NCBI GenBank assembly: GCA_963575745.1
Contig: CAUYUJ010003647.1
Location: 376,522 to 440,521 of the forward strand
Direction: 5' to 3'
Source of the DNA: Prorocentrum cordatum
Lineage: Eukaryota > Sar > Dinophyceae > Prorocentrales > Prorocentraceae
DNA length: 64,000 nt
Positions 10,150-20,419 of the stretch are shown one piece after another. Both the position numbers and the translations under genes were made by a program. The notes under the pieces are model-generated. The model saw only the letters and a program-made list of their open reading frames with translations. It searched no databases and was not told where the DNA came from. How positions within the stretch are numbered: the first letter of the stretch is position 1; each line of letters begins with the position of its first letter.

Positions 10150-11364
10150 CGGGGAGGCCCAGCCGCGAGAAAAAGGCTCCCAAATAGAAGATCTCATTTG
10201 GAAAACAACTATTTGTGGGGTTCGGGTGCACCCTCCCTATCCCCGAGAGGCGGCCCATAGGGCTCCTGAGAGCGCCCAGATGGAAAATCACCCGTTTCCG
10301 GTTCAATTTTCACCCCGGAATGGTTCCAGGGTGATTCTGGAATTTGAAACGGGTGGATGCCCATTCCCTCGCCTCATCCCCTCAGACGCGCCGCCACTGG
10401 ATAGGCAGGGCTGGGGGGTTTGACTGGTGGTCTTGACGAGTGCCTCCTGTCCTTCCGAATCTGCACTGCCCTCCCTGCAGAAGGCGGACCCGCGCCCTCG
10501 GAGGACGCCGCGCGCCTGGCACAGGCGAGCCCGGGGCGAAGCTGGCTGGCGCTCACTTCGGCTACACGTACGGGACCTTTGGCTGGAGTGACCTCTCGGT
10601 GCGGCATTATCTTGCGCGCTTGTGTCGGCCCTCCCGCGGCACCCCAGAGCCGCGCACCCAAGGTCACCCTTGCCTAGGGTCTCTCCCGCGTGTAGCCGAT
10701 AACCGTGCGGCAGGTTGGTGCCGTATCGCCGCAGCGGCGACGCCAGCGCGGGCGTTCGAGGCTGGGGTTGGGGCGCAGGTGCAGTCAACCCGCACGGTGA
10801 GGATGAGCAGTTTTCCAAGGTTATCCTTTTGCGTCCTTCCGCTTCGGCTCATCATTGGCCGTTTTCGCTGGCCGCGCCCCCCGCCCGCAAATTTTGTCGT
10901 CATAGCCTTCCAATGCCTCTTGCATCCTCATCGCGCGTCCTGTTATACGGGTTGACTGTAGCGGGGTCAGCCCCAACGGGTGTCAGCAAATCCTTTCCGG
11001 CGCACACCTGAGGCGATGCTTAAGAAAACTTGAATTTTCGGCCAGGGTCTCGATTATTATTAACGTTTCAATGTAAATCTCAAGATTTTAATAGAGATGT
11101 TGGGTTCTCACGCAAGTTCTGAGACTATGAATTTCTTAACCCATGATTTCTTAAGCATTTCGCAGGGTGTACCTGGGTTTGGGGGCCACGTGGGGCGGAG
11201 GCCCCGCCCTATTTCTCTTCTGACCCGAGTTTGGGACATGCCCGTGATTGGCCCGGGTGGTTTGCGCCAGGCGTCGACGCTGCGGCGACGCCAGCGCGGG
11301 CGCTCAAGGCTGAAGACCAGCGGCTGTTTGAACCAGGCTGCGTATGTCAGGAGCGAAAGAAGGA
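10150..11364. other. mixed-sequence region without recognised gene
   Basis: Open frames occur on both strands but show no family motif. The 18-bp block GCGACGCCAGCGCGGGCG occurs twice, near 10,737 and 11,285, each preceded by GCGG. That suggests two related repeat fragments. Confidence 0.35.
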
Positions 11365-11490
11365 CGTACATGTACATGAATCCACGCTGGTTTCGAGAGC
11401 ACGCACTGCAAAAATGTTCGTATAACGCGGCCGGTCTCGCGAATCGAGGGGCCGTGTTCATGTACATAGCTGGGCGCGTACGTCCTTTGT
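11365..11490. repeat. imperfect inverted repeat with GGACGTAC ends
   Basis: The left arm contains GGACGTACATGTACATGAA. The right arm, read in reverse complement, gives GGACGTACGCG followed by ATGTACATGAA. About 100 bp lie between the outer ends. It could be a short MITE-like element; only one copy is seen here. Confidence 0.5.
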
Positions 11491-11761
11491 GGGCTCCCTA
11501 GTATGGTGGAGATCGCTGACGATGTATCAATCCTGTTGTGTCAGAAATCAGTGCTCCACGAACCAACGATATACACCTACACCGACCCTGGCCAGGCCAA
11601 TATGTTGCCCAGGAGAAGAGGACGGGTCTCACTGATGAGGACGTGCATGGGGACGGGAAGGAAGGGAGGAGAAGAGGAGCAGGAGGAGGAGGAGGAGGAA
11701 AAGGAGAGGGGTGCAGCCCACGCTGGATGGGGACGCCCGAGAGAGTGGCAAGTTGGTCTGG

Positions 11762-11842
11762 CCCTAGGTGGAGTCTCAGCTCCAGCGCTTGTCGGAGCAG
11801 AGTTCCGCGTTCGAGGCGAGTATGGAGGAGGTCAGGGGTGGA
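11762..11842 (+). other. short coiled-coil-like open segment
   Basis: An open stretch reading VESQLQRLSEQSSAFEASME follows a CTAG and is followed by a pyrimidine-rich tract ending ACAG at 11,910. It has exon-like boundaries but no neighbouring exon that I can join. It may be a fragment of a retroelement coiled coil. Confidence is low. Confidence 0.25.
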
Positions 11843-11904
11843 CCTTCATTATTATCCTGCTCCTTTCCTTTTTCTCTTTCGTCACCATCCACAACAAAAT
11901 TCCC

Positions 11905-13690
11905 CAAACAGCTTGCTGAACGGGGTGCCGTTGTAGTAGAAACTAACTCCGGCCGAGGGAAGTCGCAGCAGAGACATCCTCACAAAAATTTTATGGTTTT
12001 GGCCGTTTCGCTTGAGACATCCTCACAACTCTCGTTTCTGAGCTGGCCGGGATTGGCCGTTTCGCCTGAGACATCCTCGAAAAGTTGCGCTCCGGGACGC
12101 CGCGCGAGAGGTGGTCCGGGCCGTTTCGCTTGAGACATCCTCGAAAAGTTGCGCTCCGGGACGCCGCGCGAGAGGTGGTCCGGGCCGTTTCGCTTGAGAC
12201 ATCCTCGAAACTCTGAGCCCCGAGGTGCCGTGCGAGAGGTGGTCCGGGCCGTTTCGCCTGAGACATCCTCGAAAAGTTGCGCTCCGGGACGCCGTGCGAG
12301 AGGTGGTCCGGGCCGTTTCGCCTGAGACATCCTCAAAAAGTTGCGCTCCGGGACGCCGCGCGAGAGGTGGTCCGGGCCGTTTCGCTTGAGACATCCTCGA
12401 AACTGTGCCGTGCGAGAGGTGGTCCGGGCCGTTTCGCCTGAGACATCCTCGAAACTCTGAGCTCTGCGATGCCTTGCGCGAGGTGGTCCGGCCCGTTTCG
12501 CCTGAGACATCCTCGAAACTCTGACTTCGGAGATGCCGCGCGAGAGGTGGTCCGGCCCGTTTCGTTGAGACATCCTCGAAATTCTGAGCTCTGAGATGCC
12601 CTGCGCGAGGTGGTCCGGCCCGTCTCGCCTGAGACATCCTTGCAACTCTGAGCTCTGAGATGCCGTGCGCAAGGTGGTCCGGTCTGTTTCGCACAAGACA
12701 TTCTCGCAACTCTGAGCTCTCAGATGCTGCGCGAGAGGTGGTCCAGCCTGGGCGCCCAGAAGACCACATGTGACCTATCCTCCATAAGACCCTGCGAGCC
12801 TCAGGAGGCTCCAGAGAGCTCCAGGAGGCCGCAGGACGCCCAGGAGGCCCCAGGGGTCCCCAGGAGATTCCCAGGAGGCACCCAGGAGGCCCCAGGAGGC
12901 CCTCTATCAGAACGTGTCAAGTTAATACACATCCGGTGTCGATTCGTTGATTTTTCCTGCTCTTGTGCCCCCCTCCATTTTGAGGGGCCCAAGCGGCCAC
13001 AGGTTAGATATCCCCCCTGGGAGCCCCAAGAGCCTTCAGGAAACCTCAGGTGGAGTTCAGGAGGCCACAGGAGGCCCAGGAGGAAGCTCCAGGAGGTCCC
13101 CAGGAGGCCCCAGGAGGCACCAGGAGGCTGCAGGACGCCCAGGACAGGCCCCAGGGGTCTCCAGGAGATTCCCAGGAGGCTCCCAGGAGGCCCCAGGAGG
13201 CCGCCTATCAGAACGTGTCAAGTTAATACACATCCGGTGTCGATTCGTTGATTCTTCCTGCTCTTGTGCCCTCCATTTGGAGAGGCCCAAACGGCCACAG
13301 GTTAGATATCCCCCCTGGGAGCCCCAAGAGGCTTTGGAGTTCAGGAGGCCACAGGAGGCCCAGGAGGAAGCCCCACGAGGTCCCCAGGAGGCTTCAGGAG
13401 GCCCCCGCAACTCGGAGCTCTGAGACGCCGCGCTCGAGGTGGTCCGGCCCGTTTCGCCTGAGACTTCCTCGCAGCACGTTTGCCCGAGAAATCGTCGCAA
13501 CTCTGGGGTCCGAGATGCCGCGCGCGAGGTGGTCCAGCCCGTTACGCTGGAGACATCCTCGCAACTCTAGGCTCCGAGATGCCGTTCGGGATGAAGAGGA
13601 GGTCGAGGAGGAGGAGGAGGAGGAGGAGGAGGAGGAGAAGGAGAAGGAGATGGAAGGGAGAAGGAGGAGGCGGATGATGTGCATGAGGGA
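11905..13690 (+). repeat. segmental duplication inside the satellite, copy 1
   Basis: Begins CCCCAAACAGCTTGCTGAAC. The order is module 1 array, module 2, then a GAGGAG tract with a GATGATGTGCATGAGGGAGC end. The whole order repeats at 14,776-16,485, about 2.87 kb away. Confidence 0.75.
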
Positions 13691-14775
13691 GCAGGCAGGA
13701 GGAGGGGGAGGAGGAGGAGGAGGAGGAGGAGGAGGAGGAGGAGGAGGAGGGAGAAGGAAGGGAGTTGCAGGAGAGGACCTAACGGGAAGCGAGTGCGATG
13801 TGGACTTGTCAAAACGTGTGCGAAAGATTGTCCGGCCCGTTTCGTTTGAGACATCCTTCCAATACTGAGCTCCAAGATGTCGCTCGCGAGGTGGTCCGGC
13901 CCGTTTCGATTGAGCCATCCTCGCAATGCGAGGCTCGAAGATGTTGCGCGCGAGATGGTCTGGCCCATTCTGCCTGAGACGTTTCGTAGCACAGGAGCTC
14001 CAATCACAACCTCTCTCATTCCTTCTCCCGCCTCCCTCTTCCCACTTCCCGCCTGGTTCCTCTTCCCTCCTCCCTCCTCCCGCCTCCCGCTGCTGCGCCT
14101 CTGCCTCCGCCTCCCCGTCCCTGCCGTCGTCGTTTCTGCCGCCTCAGCATCCGTCATGCGCGCACTGCCTTCCGCCCTCCCCAGGCATCCGACGTCACGA
14201 TTTTTCTTTTGAGACGTGCGCCGCGCACCTCTCGATATCATCCCCGAGGGAACCATCACGACATGCCCCCCCGCTTCCGCGCCCTCCCCCGCTTCCTCTT
14301 AAAGTTGCTTTTGAGTTCCTCTTAAAGTTTGCTTCTTAAAGAAGCCCGCGACCCGACAGCTTACTCGTCGACCAGGTGCGACCTGGGACATCCTCGCAAC
14401 TCTGGGCTCCGAGACAGGGTTCCCCAAACAGGATTTCTATATACCTTTTAGCGACGTCTCAAAACGTGCCGGAGGAGGAGGAGGAGGAGGAGGAGGAGGG
14501 AGCAGGCAGGAGGAGGAGGAGGAGGACGAGAAGGAGGAGGAGGAGGAGGAGGAGGAGGATTAGGAATGGAGTTGCATGAGAGGGCTTAACGGGAGTCGAG
14601 AGGTAGAACGGCCCGTTTCGCTTGGGGCATCCTTCCAATACTGAGTTCCGAGATGCCGCACGCGAGGTGGTCCAGCCCGTTTCTCCCGAGCCATCCTCAC
14701 AATGCGAAGCTCCGAGATGCCGCCATGCGCGCCCTGCCTTCCGCCCCCCGCAGACATCCGACGCCACGATTTTTC

Positions 14776-16485
14776 CCCAAACAGCTTGCTGAACGAGGTG
14801 CTGTTGTGGTAGAAACGAACTCCGGCCGATGGAACGCGGAGCAGAGACATCCTCACACAAATTTTATGGTTTTGGCCGTTTCGCTTGAGACATCCTCACA
14901 ACTCTCGTTTCTGAGTTGGCCGGGATTGGCCGTTTCGCCTGAGACATCCTCGAAAAGTTGCGCTCCGGGACGCCGCGCGAGAGGTGGTCCGGGCCGTTTC
15001 GCTTGAGACATCCTCGAAACTCTGAGCCCCGAGGTGCCGTGCGAGAGGTGGTCCGGGCCGTTTCGCCTGAGACATCCTCGAAACTCTGAGCCTTGCGCGA
15101 GGTGGTCCGGCCCGTTTCGCCTGAGACATCCTCGAAACTCTGTCGGAGATGCCGCGCGAGAGGTGGTCCGGCCCGTTTCGCCTGAGACATCCTCGAAACT
15201 CTGAGCTCTGCGATGCCTTGCGCGAGGTGGTCCGGCCCGTTTCGCCTGAGACATCCTCGAAACTCTGACTTCGGAGATGCCGCGCGAGAGGTGGTCCGGC
15301 CCGTTTCGCCTGAGACATCCTCGAACTTCTGAGCTCTGAGATGCCCTGCGCGAGGTGGTCTGGCCCGTCTCGCCTGAGACATCCTTGCAACTCTGAGCTC
15401 TGAGATGCCGTGCGCAAGGTGGTCCGGCCTGTTTCGCACAAGACATTCTCGCAACTCTGAGCTCTCAGATGCTGCGCAAGAGGTGGTCCAGCCTGGGGGC
15501 CCAGAAGACCACATGTTACATATCCTCCATGGGACCCTGCGAGCCTCAGGAGGCCCCAGAGAGGTCCAGGAGGCCGCAGGACGCCCAGGACAGGCCCCAG
15601 GGGTCCCCAGGAGATTCCCAGGAGGCTCCCAGGAGGCCCCAGGAGGCCGCCTATCAGAACGTGTCAAGTTAATACACATCTGGTGTCGATTCGTTGATTC
15701 TTCCTGCTCTTGTGCCCCCCCCTCCATTTTGAGGGGCCCAAGCGGCCACAGGTTTGATATCCCCCCTGGGAGCCCCAAGAGGCTTCAGGAAACCCCAGGT
15801 GGAGTTCAGGAGGCCACAGGAGGCCCAGGAGGAAGCCCCAGAAGGTCCCCAGGAGGCTCCAGGAGACACCAGGAGGCCGCAGGACGCCCAGGACAGGCCC
15901 CAGGGGTCTCCAGGAGATTCCCAGGAGGCTCCCAGGAGGCCCCAGGAGGCCGCCTATCAGAACGTGTCAAGTTAATACACATCCGGTGTCGATTCGTTGA
16001 TTCTTCCTGCTCTTGTGCCCCCCCCTCCATTTGGAGAGGCCCAAACGGCCACAGGTTAGATATCCCCCCTGGGAGCCCCAAGAGGCTTCAGGAAACCCCA
16101 GGTGGAGTTCACGAGGCCACAGGAGGCCCAGGAGGAAGCTCCAGGAGGTCCCCAGGAGGCCCCAGGAGGCACCAGGAGGCCCCCGCAACTCGGAGCTCTG
16201 AGACGCCGCGCTCGAGGTGGTCTGGCCCGTTTCGCCTGAGACTTCCTCGCGCCACGTTTCGCCCGAGACATCGTCGCAATTCTGGGGTCCGAGATGCCGC
16301 GCGCGAGGTGGTCCAGCCCGTTACGCTGGAGACATCCTCGCAACTCTAGGCTCCGAGATGCCGTTCGGGATGAAGAGGAGGTGCAGGAGGAGGAGGAGGA
16401 GGAGGAGGAGGAGGAGGAGGAGGAGAAGATGGAAGGGAGAAGGAGGAGGCGGATGATGTGCATGAGGGAGCAGGCAGGAGGAGGG
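14776..16485 (+). repeat. segmental duplication inside the satellite, copy 2
   Basis: Same module order as 11,905-13,690, with small indels and a shortened GAGGAG tract. The copies differ by scattered substitutions, so the duplication is not very recent. Confidence 0.75.
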
Positions 16486-19060
16486 GGAGGCCCCAGAGAG
16501 CTCCAGGAGGCCGCAGGACGCCCAGGACAGGCCCCAGGGGTCCCCAGGAGATTCCCAGGAGGCTCCCAGGAGGCCCCAGGAGGCCGCCTATCAGAACGTG
16601 TCAAGTTAATACACATCCGGTGTCGATTCGTTGATTCTTCCTGCTCTTGTGCCCCCCCCTCCATTTGGAGAGGCCCAAACGGCCACAGGTTTGATATCCC
16701 CCCTGGGAGCCCCAAGAGGCTTCAGGAAACCCCAGGTGGAGTTCAGGAGGCCACAGGAGGCCCAGGAGGAAGCCCCAGGAGGTCCCCAGGAGGCCCCAGG
16801 AGACACCAGGAGGCCCCCGCAACTCGGAGCTCTGAGACGCCGCGCTCGAGGTGATCCGGCCCGTTTCGCCTGAGACTTCCTCGCAGCGCGTTTCGCCCGA
16901 GACACCGGCCCGTCTAGCCTGAGACATCCTTGCAACTCTGAGCTCTGAGATGCCGTGCGCAAGTTGGTCCAGCCCGTTTCGCACAAGACATTCTCGCAAC
17001 TCTGAGTTCCCAGATGCCGCGCAAGAGGTGGTCCAGCCTGGGGGCCCAAGCGGCCACATGTTAGATATCCCCTTTGAGACCCTGGGAGCCCCAGGTGGCC
17101 CCAGAGAGCTTCAGGAAGCCGCACCCCAGGAGATTCCCAGGAAGCTCCCAGGAGGCCCCAGGAGGCCCCCTATCAGAACGTATCCAGTTAATACACATTC
17201 GGTGTCGTTTCGTTGATGTTTCCTGCTCTTGTGGCCCCTCCCCATTTTGGGGGGCCCCGACGGCCACATGTTAGATATCCCACCCTGGGAGCCCCAAGAG
17301 GCTTCAGGAAGCCCCAAGTGGGGTCCAGGAGGCCACAGGAGGCCCAGGAGGAAGCCCCAGGAGGTCACCAGGAGGCCCCAGGAGGCCCCAGGAGACCCCC
17401 GCAACTCGGAGCTCTGAGACGCCGCGCTCGGGGTGGTCCGGCCCGTTTCGCCTGAGACTTCCTCGCAGCACGTTTCGCCCGAGACATCGTCGCAACTCTG
17501 GGGTCCGAAATGCCGCGCGCGAGGTGGTCCAGCCCGTCACGCTGGAGACATCCTCGCAACTCTGGGCTCCGAGATGCCCTGCGCGAGGTGGTCTGGCCCA
17601 TCTCGCCTGAGACATCCTCGCAACTCTGAGCTCTGAGATGCCGTGGGGGTGGTCCAGCCCGTTTCGCACAAGACATTCTCGCAACTCTGAGCTCTCAGAT
17701 GCTGCGCAAGAGGTGGTCCAGCCTGGGGGCCCACAAGACCACATGTTACATATCCCCCCTGGGACCCTGGGAGCCCCAGGAGGCCCAAGAGAGCTTCAGG
17801 AGGTCGCAGGACGCCCAGGACAGGCCCAAGGGGTCCGCAGGAGATTCCCAGGAGGCTCCCAGGAGGCCCCAGGAGGCCACCTATCAGAACGTGTCCAGTT
17901 AATACACATCCGGTGTCGATTCGTTGATTTTTCGTGCTCTTGTGGCCCCCTCCCCATTTTTGGGGGCCCCGACGGCCACATGTTAGATATCCCCCCCTGG
18001 GAGCCCAAAGAGGCTTCAGGAAGCCCCAGGTGGGGTCCAGGAGGCCACAGGAGACCCAGGAGGAAGCCCCAGGAGGTCACCAGGAGGTCCCAGGAGGCTT
18101 CAGGAGGCCCCCGCAACTCGGAGCTCTGAGACGCCGCGCTCGAGGTGGTCCGGCCCGTTTCGCCTGAGACTTCCTCGCAGCGCGTTTCGCCCGAGACATC
18201 GTCGCAACTCTGGGGTCCGAAATGCCGCGCGCGAGGTGGTCCAGACCGTTACGCTGGAGACATCCTCGCAACTCTGGGCTCCGAGATATGCCCTGCGCGA
18301 GTTGTTCCGGCCCCCATCTCTCCCGAGACATCCTCGCAACTCAGAGTTCTGAGATGCCGTGCGCAAGGCGGCCCGTTTCGCACAAGACATTCTCGCAACT
18401 CTGAGCTCTCAGATGCTGCGCAAGAGGTGGTCCAGCCTGGGGGCCCAGAAGACCACATGTGGCTCCGAGGAGGCCCCAGAGAGCTTCAGGAGGCCGCAGG
18501 ACGCCCAGGACAGGCCCCAGGGGTCCCCAGGAGATTCCCAGGAGGCTCCCAGGAGGCCCCAGGAGGCCCCCTCTCAGAACGTGTCAAGTTAATACACATC
18601 CGGTGCCGGGATTCGTTGATTTTCCTGCTCTTGTGCCCCCCCCATTTTGGGGGGCCCCGACGGCCACATGTTAGATATCCCCCCCTGGGAGCTCCCAATT
18701 CAGGAAGCCCCAGGTGGGGTCTAGGAGGCCACAGGAGGACCAGGAGGAAGCCCCAGGAGGCCACCAGGAGGTCCCAGGAGGCTTCAGGAGGCCCCCGCAA
18801 CTCGGAGCTCTGAGACGCCGCGCTCGAGGTGGTCCGGCCCGTTTCGCCTGAGACTTCCTCGCAGCGCGTTTCGCCCGAGACATCGTCGCAACTCTGGGGT
18901 CCGAAATGCCGCGCGCGAGGTGGTCCAGCCCGTCACGCTGGAGACATCCTCGCAACTCTGGGCTCCGAGATGCCGTTCGGGATGAAGAGGAGGAGGAGGA
19001 GGAGGAGGAGGAGCAGGAGGAGGAGGAGCAGGAGGAGGAGGAGGAGGAGGAGGAGAAGGC

Positions 19061-19447
19061 GTGTTTAAACATGCCATGCCAGCCCGCACTGGACGGGCAC
19101 GGAATCGACCTTGGAAACCGCAGTGGGTCTAAAAACCCTGTTTGGGGATACTGCACTCCGGCCATAATCCTGTAATCTTATTCGGACGGTTGAATCGGAT
19201 CGAAGAGTGGGCCGCCCAGAATCCAGCATACCCGATATTGCCCAACCCACTCTCGCAAGATACGGCCCACATTGGCCGCGGCAATGTCTCGTGCTCGCTC
19301 GCGGCTGTTCGCCTCTTACTCGCTCGGCGTCGCCACGAATGTAGCAAGCATCGTCCTTAGCTCTCGAGTAGCAGCATATCACTATCATCATCCATCGTTT
19401 TCGTTACCCTCCCACTCCTCTTCTCCTGCTCCCCGACCTCCTCTTCC
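19061..19447. other. unique-looking spacer
   Basis: Single-copy-looking sequence between the satellite block and a pyrimidine-rich tract. No gene is recognised. Confidence 0.35.
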
Positions 19448-19511
19448 TGCCCCCCTTTTTCTCCTACAATGCCTCTCCCTCCCTCTCCTCGTCTCCTTTT
19501 CCCTCCTCCAG

Positions 19512-19571
19512 GTCCGGGGAGACCTCATGGCGCTGAAGGAGGTCGGGGACATGCTCCTCACAGACCTGCAG
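19512..19571 (+). other. possible 60-bp exon fragment
   Basis: A CT-rich tract of about 60 bp ends in CTCCAG at 19,511. The next 60 bases read VRGDLMALKEVGDMLLTDLQ in one frame and end at CTGCAG. The pattern resembles an exon behind a polypyrimidine tract. No protein family is recognised and no donor or partner exon is clear, so this is only a candidate. Confidence 0.25.
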
Positions 19572-19744
19572 GAGGGAAGACAAGGGGAAATTAAGTCTTG
19601 TAGGGGCATGTGAAGAGGGAGCTTGGAGAGAGGGTTTATTCCAACATCGTTGATGAGTCTTGTGTTTGCACTGGTCCTCCTCCTCTGCGCCGAGCCGCAT
19701 CCGTCTGCGCCTCCCTTCGATAGACCGCGCTCGTGGGGCCCGAC

Positions 19745-20135
19745 AGACTAGAAGGGGGGCCCCAGCTTGAAGCTACCCCCCTCCCCCCTTCCTTGCTAAA
19801 GGGGGGGGGGCTTCGGAAGCCCCCCCCCTCCCCCTCCTTTTCGTGGTCCGGAAAGGGCGGGAGGCTTCCAAGCTACCCCCCCCCCCTCCCTCCCTTTAAT
19901 TGAGCCGGGGTGAGCCCCCCCCCCCTTTGAAAGGGGGGGGGGCTTTGGAAGCTACCCCCCCCCTCCCCCTCTTTTCGTGGCCGGACAAGGGGAGAGGGGC
20001 TTCCAAGCTACCCCCCCTTCCCTCCTCTGGGGTGAGCCCCCCCCCCCCCCTTTGAAGGGGGGGAGGGCTTTGGAAGCCCCCCACCCTCCCTCCCTTGGTG
20101 CAAAAGGGGGGGGCTTGAAGCTCCCCCCCCTTCCC
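19745..20135. repeat. G/C-homopolymer snap-back array
   Basis: Alternating runs of C7-C11 and G6-G10 separated by GCTTCCAAGCTACC or GCTTTGGAAGC. Adjacent C and G runs are complementary, so units can fold back. The same family occurs at 29.6-30.2, 42.0-42.4, 53.5-53.9 and 55.2-55.7 kb. Confidence 0.88.
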
Positions 20136-20258
20136 CTTTGGCCGCTCAGCTCCCAGAGCCATCGCCCTTCCTTTCGCCTCCATTTCTTCCCGCCCCTCTC
20201 CCTCCTCTTCTTCCTTTTGCCTCCTCCTCTTCCTCGTCCTCCTCATCCTCCTCATAGT

Positions 20259-20266
20259 CATCATCG

Positions 20267-20327
<61 letters not shown>
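20259..20327 (+). repeat. (CAT)n microsatellite, left half, element target
   Basis: Twenty uninterrupted CAT units (20,268-20,327) end exactly where repeat A1 of YR element copy 1 begins. The tract resumes on the other side of the element at 26,668. Confidence 0.95.
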
Positions 20328-20404
20328 GAGCATGGTCTTGAAACGCTGTTCCCCGTCTGTCCTTCTGCGGCCCCTTTTGGGCTCCGACCAAAGTCGCTCA
20401 AGCT
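20328..20404 (+). repeat. split direct repeat A1 of copy 1
   Basis: Aligns with A2 at 26,421-26,497: GAGCATG, TTCTTGAAACGC or TCTTGAAACGC, CTGTCCTTC, GCGGCC, TTTTGGGCTC, then TCGCTCAAGCT. After that A1 jumps to AATTCA, which is found further along in A2. This suggests A1 has lost about 45 bp internally. Confidence 0.88.
20365..20402 (+). promoter_or_regulatory. tandem spliced-leader-like motif upstream of ORF1
   Basis: GCGGCCCCTTTTGGGCTC is followed by CCAAAGTCGCTCAAG. The first resembles the body of the dinoflagellate spliced leader (GCCATTTTGGCTCAAG). The second resembles its form truncated after the internal AG (CCATTTTGGCTCAAG). The motif ends 17 nt before the ORF1 ATG. A2 has the same pair at 26,458-26,495. 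Similarity is by eye and includes mismatches. Confidence 0.45.
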
Positions 20405-20419
20405 AATTCACGGCGGCCC

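Larger units (their letters stand above)
11905..19060 (+). repeat. complex higher-order satellite block
   Basis: Two modules alternate. Module 1 is a unit of about 62 bp containing CCGTTTCGCCTGAGACATCC and TCTGAGCTCCGAGATGCC. About 12 units are consecutive at 11,990-12,720 and about 9 at 14,870-15,480, with scattered units later. Module 2 is CAGGAGGCC-type repeats plus a conserved block with GTGTCAAGTTAATACACATC and TTCGTTGATT. That block appears eight times, near 12,913, 13,213, 15,659, 15,961, 16,597, 17,179, 17,889 and 18,579. GAGGAG tracts punctuate the block at 13,591-13,752, 14,468-14,560, 16,376-16,435 and 18,978-19,055. Long frames on both strands are composition artefacts. Confidence 0.92.

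Noticed and set aside
12023-12769. Minus-strand frames with repeated RMSQAKR-type blocks
   Set aside because: Translation of the 62-bp satellite module; the period is not a multiple of three and all frames show similar blocks.
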